A DNA stretch of 64,000 nucleotides from JACOMS01 sp051252005 (GTDB lineage Bacteria > Pseudomonadota > Alphaproteobacteria > Caulobacterales > Maricaulaceae): assembly GCA_051252005.1 (NCBI GenBank), contig JBPOEZ010000004.1:124001-188000 (forward strand), in the 5' to 3' direction. Shown here one piece after another: positions 25,222 to 34,200 of this stretch. The notes under the pieces were generated by a model, which saw only the letters and a program-made list of their open reading frames with translations, was not told where the DNA came from and did no database searches. The number at the start of each line of letters is the position of its first letter. The stretch's first letter is position 1. Position numbers and translations under genes: made by a program.

Positions 25222-27633
25222 ATGGGAACTTTTGCAAGATGGGTATATGGGATATTGCTTATCCTCATCGCCCTCCTATTGACCGTCCCCGGCGGTTTTC
25301 TCGTCAAACTTGGCGGTAGTCCTTATTATATCTTTGTTGGCTTGGCCCTATCTATTGTCGCGATTCTTGTTTTGCGCCGCAGTCCCCGTGCAGCCATACT
25401 CTACGGCCTCATCCTGATTGTAACGCTGCTGTGGTCAATTTTTGAGGCGGGGTTGGACGTATTTGCGCTCTTGCCAAGGCTCGCCGCTTGGATGGTCGTA
25501 GGACTTTGGTTTCTCACGCCTTGGTATTACGCCTCTTTAAAAACGCCCGCTGAGGGCCAATCCAAATTGGGTAAGCGATGGGTAGGCCTGCCAAGTCTTG
25601 CGGCGCTCGCATGGCTCGCGATTGCAGCCATCCCTAGTTACGACAAGTTTGATACAGGCACGGTGCGCGAGGCCGCGAATAACCTGCCGACAGATTGGCG
25701 TCATTATGGCAATACGCCGGGCGGCACACGCTTTGCGGCTATTGATCAAATTAATACTGAGACCGTGGGCGAGTTAAAAGAAATCTGGCGGTACCGCACG
25801 GGTGAGGAAGAGGATTTCAAAGCCACACCGCTCGCGATTGATGGCCGCTTATATCTTTGCGCCGCGCGCAATGTCCTCATTTCACTCGACGCAGAAACGG
25901 GCGCGGAAATCTGGCGTTATGATGCGGGTATAACGGCTCCGGACAAGCATCAATACGCCATAACTTGCCGCGGCGTCAGCTATTTCGAGGCGGGCGATGA
26001 TTATGACGGCACATGTCAAAAACGCATCGTTTCGGCAACTGTCGACGCCTCTCTGATTGCTGTCGACGCGGAAACTGGCAAGCCTTGCGAAGACTTTGGC
26101 ATTGACGGTGTCGTCGACTTGCGCGTCGGTATGGGCGATCATCTGGATAAAGAATATTACAATACCTCGCCCCCCACCGTTGCCGGGCAGAATCTTGTCG
26201 TGGGGGGCCTTGTGCTCGACTCCCAAGACCTAGGCCTGCCGTCAGGCGTCGTACGTGCCTTTAATGCGGTTACCGGCGAACTCGCCTGGGCCTGGGATCT
26301 TGGCAACCCTGGTAACAGAGGCCTCCCAGAACCTGGAGAGACCTATACGCTCGGCACGCCCAATGTCTGGTCGATCATGAGTTATGATCCTGAGCTGGAC
26401 TTGGTCTATGCGCCGACTGGAAACGCAAACCCTGATTATTTCGGCGGGATCAGACGGGATATTGACGACAAGTGGTCGTCCGCTGTTATCGCGCTCGACG
26501 GACAGACCGGAGACGTCCGATGGTCCTACCAAACTGTGCATCACGATATCTGGGACTACGATGTTCCCGCGCAGCCTGTCCTTGTCGATGTGGATAAAGA
26601 CGGCGAGCGGGTGCCGTCAATCGCAATTCCGACGAAGATGGGACAGATTTTTCTGCTCGATCGACGTGATGGAACAGCGGTGCATCCGATTGAAGAGCGC
26701 GCCGTCCCGCAAGAGGCGGAGATTGGGGAGTATTTATCACCGACACAGCCTTTCTCCTCACTGCCCAATTTCCACCCGTACCGTTATGAGAAAGACATGT
26801 GGGGCTTGACTCCGATAGACCAAATGGTTTGCCGGATTGAATATCGCATGATGCGCTATGAAGGTCTTTACACCCCGCCGACACGCGGCGGCTCTTTGCT
26901 CGCCCCGGGTAACTTTGGCGGATTTAATTGGGGCAGTGTTTCCGTAGATGCGGATAATGGTTTGCTCGTCGCTGCACCCATGTTGCTTGCACATCGTGTT
27001 CTGCTCGTTACGCCGGAGCAGGTTGCGGAATCCGGGCCAAGAGCGGCGGCGTTACTCGGTGAGCAACATCCTGCAGTACGCTTAAGCTCTGAAGCGCCGC
27101 CAAAAGACGATCCCCATGGCGTATCCCGCATTGCTTATTACGGATTGCCAATGCCGTTCATGTCGCGCCTCGGCACGGCCATTCCCTGTTTTGAGCCGCC
27201 GTGGGCGCGGCTCGCTGTAATCGACCTTAATTCCAACAAATTACTCTGGAGTCGGCCTGTTGGCGATATGAGCGATGCGGGGCCTTTTAACCTGCGCTCT
27301 GGTCTGCCAATTGATGTCGGGACAGCGGTTCGCGCGGGAACACTATCCACACGCGGCGGTTTGACATTCATCAGCTCCACCATGGACGCAAAGGTACGAG
27401 CCTACAACATCCGCACTGGCAAAGAACTTTGGGCTCAGGACTTGCCCGGAAACGGACAGTCCACACCTATGTCTTATGTGTCGGAGGCGTCTGGTCGTCA
27501 GATATTAATTGTCACCGTACCCAACCCAAGCTGGCGCTACCCCCGCGATCCCAAGAACGGTGGATATCTGGATTCGCGAAGTGTTATCGATGGAAAAGGC
27601 GGATATGTGATCGCCTATGCCCTGAAGGAGTAG
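25222..27633 (+). CDS. Membrane-bound PQQ-dependent dehydrogenase (glucose/quinate type)
   Basis: 803 residues, the length of membrane glucose, quinate and related alcohol dehydrogenases. About five membrane segments occupy residues 1-140. The periplasmic eight-bladed propeller begins at YGNTPGGTRFAAIDQIN and contains HHDIWDYDVPAQP, whose Asp442 corresponds to the catalytic Asp of membrane glucose dehydrogenase. Electrons go to ubiquinone. It is the last gene of the VOC-SDR operon, 43 bp after the SDR, with a good Shine-Dalgarno (GAGGA). No PQQ synthesis genes are in the window. It would oxidise an alcohol or polyol in the periplasm; the substrate is undetermined. Confidence 0.92.
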   Translation: MGTFARWVYGILLILIALLLTVPGGFLVKLGGSPYYIFVGLALSIVAILVLRRSPRAAILYGLILIVTLLWSIFEAGLDVFALLPRLAAWMVVGLWFLTPWYYASLKTPAEGQSKLGKRWVGLPSLAALAWLAIAAIPSYDKFDTGTVREAANNLPTDWRHYGNTPGGTRFAAIDQINTETVGELKEIWRYRTGEEEDFKATPLAIDGRLYLCAARNVLISLDAETGAEIWRYDAGITAPDKHQYAITCRGVSYFEAGDDYDGTCQKRIVSATVDASLIAVDAETGKPCEDFGIDGVVDLRVGMGDHLDKEYYNTSPPTVAGQNLVVGGLVLDSQDLGLPSGVVRAFNAVTGELAWAWDLGNPGNRGLPEPGETYTLGTPNVWSIMSYDPELDLVYAPTGNANPDYFGGIRRDIDDKWSSAVIALDGQTGDVRWSYQTVHHDIWDYDVPAQPVLVDVDKDGERVPSIAIPTKMGQIFLLDRRDGTAVHPIEERAVPQEAEIGEYLSPTQPFSSLPNFHPYRYEKDMWGLTPIDQMVCRIEYRMMRYEGLYTPPTRGGSLLAPGNFGGFNWGSVSVDADNGLLVAAPMLLAHRVLLVTPEQVAESGPRAAALLGEQHPAVRLSSEAPPKDDPHGVSRIAYYGLPMPFMSRLGTAIPCFEPPWARLAVIDLNSNKLLWSRPVGDMSDAGPFNLRSGLPIDVGTAVRAGTLSTRGGLTFISSTMDAKVRAYNIRTGKELWAQDLPGNGQSTPMSYVSEASGRQILIVTVPNPSWRYPRDPKNGGYLDSRSVIDGKGGYVIAYALKE

Positions 27634-27643
27634 GTATTTCGGG

Positions 27644-27729
27644 GGCTTTGTCAGCTTAACGACCAATTTTCGTTTCGGTGGTAAAGAGACGGCATGAAAA
27701 TCTCAATTTATCACCGTCATCGTTTCCAT
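27644..27729 (+). mobile_element. End fragment of a second, divergent IS6-family element
   Basis: It begins with an IS6-type terminal repeat (GGCTTTGTCAGCTTAAC), then 50 bases to an ATG, exactly the spacing in the intact element, and then codons reading MKISIYHRHRFH against MKTSIYSRHRFH in the intact transposase. It is cut off after 12 codons where the intact element begins. Orientation is plus, opposite to the intact copy, and the DNA differs by many silent changes, so it is a different IS rather than a copy of its neighbour. Confidence 0.8.
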
Positions 27730-28531
27730 GGCTTTGTCACGTTAACTGAGCGCGTGGCGGTTTTAATGTAGGTGGTTCCTTAAACGCAAGCTGAAGCCGT
27801 TGCGATTTTCCACTCTGTCTGAGCTTCTTGCCTGAATCTTCGGAGTGTGTTTCTGGAGATGAGGTGGCGGCGATGGTTGAAGAGATTGTAAATTTGGCCG
27901 TGGGCTGAGAGCAGTTTTTGGGCGTTTTTTATTGATCGAAACTTTTGTGATTTTCGTTCTCTTCGACGTATTGGGACATGTGAGCATTCGGCACGGTTGT
28001 TCTTTCTGCCTCCAACGTCTTGAAGATGTTTCAGGCCTAAAATTTTGAGTGCTGCCCCGTAAGAGCCAAGCTTATCAGTCACAATTCTAGTAGGTTTTAC
28101 GCCTTGGTTCTTTAGGAGTTTACGCAGCAAACGTGTGGCCGCTTTCGTATTCCGCCGTCTTTGAACAACAATATCAAGAACCGTTCCTTCGTCATCAACG
28201 GTTCGCCATAGGTAGACCATTTTGCCACCTATATTTGTGTAGACTTCGTCTAAATGCCAAACAGGGGAGGGGCGTTCCGATACGGATTTTATTCGTTTTG
28301 CATATGTTGATCCAAACTTTTCGACCCATCTTCTGACTGTTTCATAAGACACATCGATGCCGCGTTCGATCATAAGTTCCTCCACATCGCGGAAACTCAA
28401 GTTGAACCGGAAATAGAGCCAAACAGCCCGTTTGATGATGGCTGGATGGAAGCGGTGACGGCTGTAGATTGAGGTTTTCATCGCGTGAGCTTAGCGGATT
28501 GTTTGAAAACTGGCATTAACGTGACAAAGCC
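27730..28531 (-). mobile_element. Intact IS6-family insertion sequence (802 bp)
   Basis: The ends are inverted repeats sharing the 16 bases GGCTTTGTCACGTTAA (27730-27745 and 28516-28531). It contains one transposase gene. The flanking octamers (GTTTCCAT and ATCATTAA) are not alike, so no target duplication is seen. This indicates that it arrived by recombination, or that DNA next to it was deleted, as is common for IS6 elements. It is the reference for relics A and B. Confidence 0.9.
27780..28481 (-). CDS. IS6-family DDE transposase
   Basis: 233 residues, normal for the family. An N-terminal zinc-ribbon/HTH-like part (FRDVEELMIERGIDVSYETVRRW) precedes the catalytic core, with Asp78 in WHLDEVY, Asp136 in IVTDKLGSYG and Glu165 in NNRAECS, followed by RRRER. 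The 28-residue spacing between the second Asp and the Glu fits the alphaproteobacterial branch I remember rather than IS26. It appears intact and fills the element. Confidence 0.93.
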   Translation of the reverse strand: MKTSIYSRHRFHPAIIKRAVWLYFRFNLSFRDVEELMIERGIDVSYETVRRWVEKFGSTYAKRIKSVSERPSPVWHLDEVYTNIGGKMVYLWRTVDDEGTVLDIVVQRRRNTKAATRLLRKLLKNQGVKPTRIVTDKLGSYGAALKILGLKHLQDVGGRKNNRAECSHVPIRRRERKSQKFRSIKNAQKLLSAHGQIYNLFNHRRHLISRNTLRRFRQEAQTEWKIATASACV

Positions 28532-28693
28532 ATCATTAACTCTTCGTCAGTCATTCACTCTCTCTATAGGTTATACCACACGCCAGATATGCGAGGGTAA
28601 AAAGGTTATAAGTTTGTGCGCATAATGCGCGTATGCTAAAATCTAAGCGCCGCGACAAACGGGCGATTAACCTAATAAAAACAATTGGGTAAA

Positions 28694-28768
28694 TGGTGCC
28701 GCGAGGGAGAATTGAACTCCCGACCTCATCATTACCAATGATGCGCTCTACCACTGAGCTACCGCGGC
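28694..28768 (-). tRNA. tRNA-Thr (anticodon GGT)
   Basis: Minus strand: a 7-bp acceptor stem GCCGCGG paired with TCGCGGC, D-arm GCTCAGTGGTAGAGC, anticodon stem CATCA/TGATG around the loop TTGGTAA, a T-arm with GTTCAATTC, and an encoded CCA. The anticodon GGT reads ACC/ACT threonine codons. It is 162 bp from the intact IS6 element. Either side of it (28532-28693 and 28769-28949) I see no other gene. Confidence 0.95.
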
Positions 28769-28949
28769 GTCTTATGCCAATGAAATGCGGGTTGTGTTAA
28801 TCACGCAAGCCGTCCATTCATAGTGAGCGTGTTAAATACAGAATTATTGTCTGCCCGCAAGTCATATTGAGGGGATTAAGGCATGTAATTTAGCATCGCA
28901 TTATTAAGCGCTGCGGCGTGCAGCCTATTGACGGTAGAGGTCTGGAAGC

Positions 28950-29528
28950 ATGAAGGCGGTCATATTAACAGGCGGGAAAAGTCGCCGTATGGGACAAGAC
29001 AAAGCAGAGCTTTCGCTAGGCGGCATCCGTCTGGTCGACCATGTCCATGCCCGCCTTGTACCGCAAAGCGCCGAAATTTTGATTTCAGGGCAAACAGGTT
29101 ATGGCTTAGGGCTAAGAGTGATCAATGACCGTGCTGACGGCCCTAAAGGCCCAGCAGGAGGTCTCTATGCGGTTTATCAGGCGTTAGAAGCCGAAGCGAG
29201 CGTGGATGACGGATTTTTCACAGTGCCCGTCGACGCGCCGCAGTTCCCTTTGGACTTGTGCGAGAAACTGTACGGCCCCTCCAGCGCGATTGCGTTGGCT
29301 CCAGACGGAACGCATCAGGCGTTTGCGTGGTGGGCGTTAAGCGATCTTCGCACCGCCTTTCAGGCTCTGGACTTCGAGACGTCAATTTCATTGAAACGAG
29401 TAGCGACGTTGTGCAGTGCACGGGCCGTTTTTTGGCCCGATGAAAGCCTGTTTTTAAATCTTAATACGCCTGAGGATGTGGGCCGTTTTGATAAAACGCG
29501 TTTGGATGTGTGTTATGAGCAGGAATGA
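28950..29528 (+). CDS. mobA: Molybdenum cofactor guanylyltransferase
   Basis: Transfers GMP to molybdopterin to make the guanine dinucleotide cofactor. The N-terminus AVILTGGKSRRMGQDKAEL is the diagnostic nucleotide-binding loop, with the DK pair in place. The later VPVDAPQFP carries the Asp that holds magnesium. The length of 192 residues is normal. Shine-Dalgarno GGAAG precedes the ATG. It stands alone, with a short gap to the tRNA on one side and to an MFS gene on the other. Confidence 0.88.
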   Translation: MKAVILTGGKSRRMGQDKAELSLGGIRLVDHVHARLVPQSAEILISGQTGYGLGLRVINDRADGPKGPAGGLYAVYQALEAEASVDDGFFTVPVDAPQFPLDLCEKLYGPSSAIALAPDGTHQAFAWWALSDLRTAFQALDFETSISLKRVATLCSARAVFWPDESLFLNLNTPEDVGRFDKTRLDVCYEQE

Positions 29529-29686
29529 GCTCCGAGTGACAAGACCTTCGCAAAGGTGATACGCCGAATATGCATATCTGCTTTGGAATAATAACATTGA
29601 TTTAGGGAAATATATCCATATGTAGCGGCGAATTATGTAACGTGGCCTTGTGTTCGTATGGCTTGGCTGCCTAAAGGTGAAATGCG

Positions 29687-30925
29687 ATGAAACCAGTACT
29701 CTCTTCAGTCGGCGCATTGTTGATTTCTGCCGCGCTTTTGCTTGCGGGCGGCGGTCTTATGTCGACTTTGATTGCTGTGCGCGCGCAGATAGAAGGGTTT
29801 CCGATCGAGGCCATCGGCCTCATGACGTCTTTTTACTTTGCGGGCTTTATCGCCGGGTGTTTCGCAACACCTCATTTGGTAAAACGGGTCGGCCATGTAA
29901 GGGTGTTTGCCGCCTTATCGGCGATGATTGCCGCTGCGTCGCTTACGCATGCCATTTTTCAAACCATACCCGTTTGGATTGTACTTAGGGGACTTGCAGG
30001 CTTTAGCTTTGCTGGGCTCTATATGCTGATAGAGAGCTGGATCAATGAGCAAACACCCAACGAAAAACGCGGGCAGGTTCTTTCGCTTTACCGTATGATT
30101 GATTTGGGTTCTGTGGCTATCGGCCAATTTATGTTGATGTTGACTAGCCCTGGTGAATTTGTCCTGTTTTCACTTGTAGCGATCCTTATCTGCGTGGCCA
30201 TTTTTCCAATTTCTTTGTCCACGGCGACCAGTCCAGCGCCCGTCACGCAAACGTCTCTAAACCTGAAAAAGCTAGTCAATACATCGCCTTTGGCAGTCGC
30301 AGGAGCTTTTACGGTTGGCCTGACAAATGGAGCCTTTTGGGGCGTCGCGCCTGTATTTGTACAGCAGCTCGGGCATCCACTAGTAATGGTTTCGCTGTTT
30401 ATGACAGTTGTGATTTTTAGCGGCGCTGTGTTGCAATGGCCCGCAGGATTTTTGTCTGATAAAGTTGGGCGCCGGATGGTGTTGTTGTTTTCATCACTAG
30501 GGGCGATCTGCGGCGGTATATTCTTATGGCAATTTGCGCCTCAGTCTCAGACGATGGTCTTGGTCGGGGGCGCGTTTTACGGCATGTTTGCGATGCAGGT
30601 TTTTGGAATGAGCGCAGCCCACGCAAATGATTTTGCTGAGCCGCATGAGTTCGTCGCCATTAGCGGGGGGCTGCTATTGATCTACGGAATTGGCTCCGTC
30701 ATCGGGCCTTCTGTTGCCCCGCTTGTTATGTCGGGGGCTGGTCCTTCGGCGCTGTTCGCGTTTACGGCCTGCTCTCATGCTACGCTAGCCGTCTATGCGC
30801 TCTACCGAATCATTATACGCCGAACGCCAAAACAAAAAACGGACTATATCTCCATTCCGCGTCCGCGTTCTATGAATTTGATCTTGCGCGCTGATCCACG
30901 GATGATCTTAAAAAGAAAAAAGTAA
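29687..30925 (+). CDS. MFS transporter, YcaD-like
   Basis: 412 residues with 12 predicted membrane helices and an MFS loop motif in ATPHLVKRVGHVR. The run LIESWINEQTPNEKRGQ after the fourth helix is typical of the YcaD-like branch of unknown substrate. AAGGTG lies 7 bases before the ATG. The tail is basic (PRMILKRKK). It appears to be transcribed alone. Confidence 0.85.
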   Translation: MKPVLSSVGALLISAALLLAGGGLMSTLIAVRAQIEGFPIEAIGLMTSFYFAGFIAGCFATPHLVKRVGHVRVFAALSAMIAAASLTHAIFQTIPVWIVLRGLAGFSFAGLYMLIESWINEQTPNEKRGQVLSLYRMIDLGSVAIGQFMLMLTSPGEFVLFSLVAILICVAIFPISLSTATSPAPVTQTSLNLKKLVNTSPLAVAGAFTVGLTNGAFWGVAPVFVQQLGHPLVMVSLFMTVVIFSGAVLQWPAGFLSDKVGRRMVLLFSSLGAICGGIFLWQFAPQSQTMVLVGGAFYGMFAMQVFGMSAAHANDFAEPHEFVAISGGLLLIYGIGSVIGPSVAPLVMSGAGPSALFAFTACSHATLAVYALYRIIIRRTPKQKTDYISIPRPRSMNLILRADPRMILKRKK

Positions 30926-31074
30926 GCGCGCTAAAGGATGGTTTGGACATCATGCTTAAAGGCGCTTGAACGTTTGCTTTTCTTTGATTTTTAAAATTTC
31001 TTGGGACTTTAGGCGGCGAAGTCTGTATGGAGTTGGTCAATCAATAATTTCAATTTGTAATTTTGGAGAACCCC

Positions 31075-32214
31075 ATGTCATTACCTGCAACCTATCTGCA
31101 AATGCTGTCAACAGTCACACCGGACGGCGAACTTAAAATGACCCTCCATGAAAAAGAGATGCCGATACCAAAGTCAGATCAGATCGTTGTCAAAATTGAG
31201 GCGACACCGATCAATCCGTCAGATCACGGCGTCATGTTCGGTTGGGCTACAATGGGCAAGGCCCTGTCAACAGGTGAGGGCGCGAAGACGGTCCTAACTG
31301 CGCCAGTGTCTCCGCAAGGCATGGCCGTCATGAAGGGCCGCGTAGGACAAGATTTACCCATCGGAAATGAGGGCGCGGGCACCGTCGTGGCCGCTGGAGA
31401 TAGCGAATACGCGCAGTCGCTTATGGGGAAAACTGTCGCCGTCATGGGCGGCGGTATGTATGCCGAATATAAATGCGTTCCGGCCATGATGTGCATGCCG
31501 CTTATGCCAGATCAGACAGCCCGCGACGGTGCGTCTAGTTTTGTCAATCCACTTACTGCTTTGTCTTTTCTAGAGACTATGCGCCTTGAAGGCCATACGG
31601 CAATTGTGCATACGGCGGCGGCGTCAAATTTAGGGCAAATGCTCAATAAAATTTGCCAAGCAGACGGCGTGGATTTGGTCAATATTGTACGCCGCGAAGA
31701 GCAAGCAGAAATCCTGCGCGGTCTTGGCGCGAAATATATCTGCGATAGTAGCAAAGATAGCTTCGCTAAGGACCTGACGGACGCTATTCACGAAACCGGC
31801 GCAACTCTTGCCTTCGACGCGACTGGCGGCGGTGATTTGGCCTCTAAAATTCTCAGCGCTATGGAAGCGGCGGCAGCGCGTACGCCAGGCGCCTATAGTA
31901 TTTACGGCTCAATTGCGCACAAACAGGTCTACCTTTACGGCGGGCTTGATGTGTCTCCGACTGTTCTTACGCGCGGCTACGGTATGGCATGGGGCGTTGG
32001 TGGGTGGTTGCTCCCTAACTTCCTCGCTAAAGTTGGCATGGATGTCGCTGTACGGCTGCGAGCGCGTGTTGTGAAGGAACTCAAAACAACATTTGCAAGC
32101 CATTATACGGACGAGCTTTCCTTGTCTGATATGCTTCAAGCTGAAGTCGTTGCGCGTTACAATGCTAAAACCACAGGCCAGAAGTTCCTCGTTTGCCCGC
32201 AAAAAGATATTTAG
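31075..32214 (+). CDS. Medium-chain (zinc-type) alcohol dehydrogenase/quinone reductase family protein
   Basis: About 379 residues. The GroES-like N-terminal half includes IEATPINPSDHG and GNEGAGTVVAAG; the nucleotide-binding half has AAASNLGQMLNKI. Cys residues for catalytic zinc are not in their usual places, which suggests a zinc-free enoyl or quinone reductase. The ATG at 31075 follows TTGGAGAACCCC, a well spaced Shine-Dalgarno; the in-frame TTG at 31063 is part of that site. Single gene. Confidence 0.85.
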   Translation: MSLPATYLQMLSTVTPDGELKMTLHEKEMPIPKSDQIVVKIEATPINPSDHGVMFGWATMGKALSTGEGAKTVLTAPVSPQGMAVMKGRVGQDLPIGNEGAGTVVAAGDSEYAQSLMGKTVAVMGGGMYAEYKCVPAMMCMPLMPDQTARDGASSFVNPLTALSFLETMRLEGHTAIVHTAAASNLGQMLNKICQADGVDLVNIVRREEQAEILRGLGAKYICDSSKDSFAKDLTDAIHETGATLAFDATGGGDLASKILSAMEAAAARTPGAYSIYGSIAHKQVYLYGGLDVSPTVLTRGYGMAWGVGGWLLPNFLAKVGMDVAVRLRARVVKELKTTFASHYTDELSLSDMLQAEVVARYNAKTTGQKFLVCPQKDI

Positions 32215-32277
32215 GACACTCATTTCTGCGTTTCTTTTTGCCGCCTGGTTGAAACGCCGGATGGTTTGCGCATATGA

Positions 32278-32430
32278 ATGAGTATGAAGACCGAGAGTAA
32301 CGACCCACAAAAGTCAAAAGCAAAGGCGGACCGAGAGGCCCGTCTGGCGAAAAATTTGCGGGATAATCTTCGTCGCCGAAAAGCGGCTGTGCGGAAATCA
32401 AAAGAAAAACCTCAGGGCAGTGATGCATGA
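32278..32430 (+). CDS. Small basic protein upstream of murA
   Basis: 50 codons from ATG 32278 (or 48 from ATG 32284): a Lys/Arg-rich helix-prone peptide with KADREARLAKNLRDNLRRRK, ending GSDA. I recall short proteins with such a REARLAxxLRxNLxRRK core just before murA in Caulobacterales, so it is probably a conserved small gene. The function is unknown; the charge would suit nucleic-acid or ribosome contact. 80 bp separate it from murA. Confidence 0.6.
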   Translation: MSMKTESNDPQKSKAKADREARLAKNLRDNLRRRKAAVRKSKEKPQGSDA

Positions 32431-32510
32431 CAATATCGTCATCGAATCGCCCTTATGGGGCCGTAATCGTGGGGCATGGCTAGTAAACGAATACTAGTGA
32501 GGAAAAACTG

Positions 32511-33779
32511 ATGGATAAAATTGTCATAGAAGGCGGAAAACCGCTAAACGGAACAATCCCTATAAGCGGAGCAAAGAACTCTGCGATCAAGCTTATGGCT
32601 GTGTGTCTTCTTACGGATGAGCCTGTGGAACTGACCAATATGCCTCGTTTGCGCGATACGCGTTTCATGGGGCATTTACTCGCGCATATGGGGGTTAATG
32701 TGGAAGAGGGGCCTGGCGCGCGTATGGCGCTTCATGCCAAAGAACTAACGTCTACGACGGCGCCTTATGAACTTGTTCGCAAAATGCGGGCGACCTTTAA
32801 TGTGCTTGGTCCGCTTCTAGCGCGGGCAGGGACTGCAAAGGTCTCTCTTCCGGGCGGATGTGCGATTGGCGCAAGACCTGTTGATCTGCATTTGAAGGCT
32901 TTGGAAGCTTTGGGCGCGGATATAAAGCTTGAAGAAGGTTATGTGATCGCGTCGGCTAAAAACGGGCTGCGCGGCACGGATATTACCTTTCCTTTCGTGA
33001 GCGTTGGCGCGACAGAGCATGCACTTTTGTCTGCGGTCTTAGCGAAAGGCAAAACCACGCTAAATAACTCGGCATGTGAACCTGAGATTGTTGATTTGGC
33101 CGACTGCTTAAATGCTATGGGCGCAAAGGTCACCAATGCTGGCCGTTCAATGATCGAAATCGAAGGTGTGTCTTCTTTAAGCGGATTGTCATACGCGGTT
33201 GTGCCTGACAGGATCGAAGCTGGAACCTACGCGCTTGCGGCCGCCACCGCCAGCGGACGGGTGACCTTGACTAATTTACGTCCAGACCACTTAGGCGCGC
33301 TTTGGCCGCTCCTGCGACAAGCGGGGGTTGATGTTGAACTCGGCGAAGACACGGTCACCATTACACGCGATAGCAGCAGGCGATTACAGCCTGTCGATGT
33401 GGAGACGCAGGTTTACCCTGGCTTCCCAACGGATTTACAGGCGCAATTTATGGCGATGATGACGATCGCGGACGGCGTCTCTGTTATCCGTGAAAATATT
33501 TTCGAGAACCGTTTTATGCATTGCCCAGAGCTGTCACGCATGGGCGCAAATATCACTGTCAAAGGTCGCGAGGCCATCGTCAGAGGTGTCCAGCAGCTTC
33601 ACGGCGCGCCTGTGATGGCCACGGACTTGCGGGCATCGGCCTCATTGGTGAGCGCAGGGTTGGCCGCGAAGGGAAAAACTTCGGTTGGACGCGTTTATCA
33701 CCTTGACCGAGGCTTTGAACATATTGAAGTTAAACTTGGCCAATGCGGCGCAAACATATTACGGATGCCTGATGACTGA
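32511..33779 (+). CDS. murA: UDP-N-acetylglucosamine 1-carboxyvinyltransferase
   Basis: First committed step of peptidoglycan synthesis: adds enolpyruvate from PEP to UDP-GlcNAc in the cytoplasm. It begins with the family start MDKIVIEGGKPLNGTIPISGAKN; the active-site Cys117 lies in the GGCAIG loop, so fosfomycin sensitivity is expected at this enzyme. The length of 422 residues is standard. Its stop overlaps the DUF2948 start by 8 bp. In relatives this operon continues DUF2948, hisD, UPF0262; here hisD is absent. Confidence 0.97.
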   Translation: MDKIVIEGGKPLNGTIPISGAKNSAIKLMAVCLLTDEPVELTNMPRLRDTRFMGHLLAHMGVNVEEGPGARMALHAKELTSTTAPYELVRKMRATFNVLGPLLARAGTAKVSLPGGCAIGARPVDLHLKALEALGADIKLEEGYVIASAKNGLRGTDITFPFVSVGATEHALLSAVLAKGKTTLNNSACEPEIVDLADCLNAMGAKVTNAGRSMIEIEGVSSLSGLSYAVVPDRIEAGTYALAAATASGRVTLTNLRPDHLGALWPLLRQAGVDVELGEDTVTITRDSSRRLQPVDVETQVYPGFPTDLQAQFMAMMTIADGVSVIRENIFENRFMHCPELSRMGANITVKGREAIVRGVQQLHGAPVMATDLRASASLVSAGLAAKGKTSVGRVYHLDRGFEHIEVKLGQCGANILRMPDD

Positions 33780-34200
33780 TCTTTTAAAATTACGCGCGGA
33801 CTCAAGCGAAGACCTGCTCGTGATGTCGTCAGTTTTGCAAGATGCGATTACCCGCGTAGGCGATATTAAGTATCGACCAACCGCAAGGTCTTTGACGCTG
33901 CGTCTTTCGCGGTTTCGCAAGGAAGATACAGAGAAGTCCGAACGAATTTTGACTGGTTTAAGGTTTGACGGCGTAATGTCTCTGAAGGCTAAGAGCATTA
34001 ACGCGTCTGACCCCGAAAGTTATGCGGTGCTTTTGTCTATGACCTTTGAGCCAGCGGCCCTTCCCGCAGGTCATGTTAGCCTTATTTTTGCAGGTGGCGG
34101 AGAGTTACGTGCAGGTGTTGAGGCGCTTGATGTGACCTTGACTGACATCTCTGAGCCGCGCAGTACGGATAAAACACCGCTTCATCCGGATTACTCCTAG
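33772..34200 (+). CDS. DUF2948 family protein
   Basis: 142 residues from the ATG at 33772, which overlaps the murA stop (ATGACTGA). The longer frame from 33685 would lie entirely in murA and is not supported. The conserved features are LLKLRADSSEDLLVMSSVLQDA and RLRLSRFR-type strands. The function is unknown; its fixed place after murA in alphaproteobacteria suggests an envelope or growth role. The stop TAG shares its G with the GTG of the next gene. Confidence 0.88.
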   Translation: MTDLLKLRADSSEDLLVMSSVLQDAITRVGDIKYRPTARSLTLRLSRFRKEDTEKSERILTGLRFDGVMSLKAKSINASDPESYAVLLSMTFEPAALPAGHVSLIFAGGGELRAGVEALDVTLTDISEPRSTDKTPLHPDYS

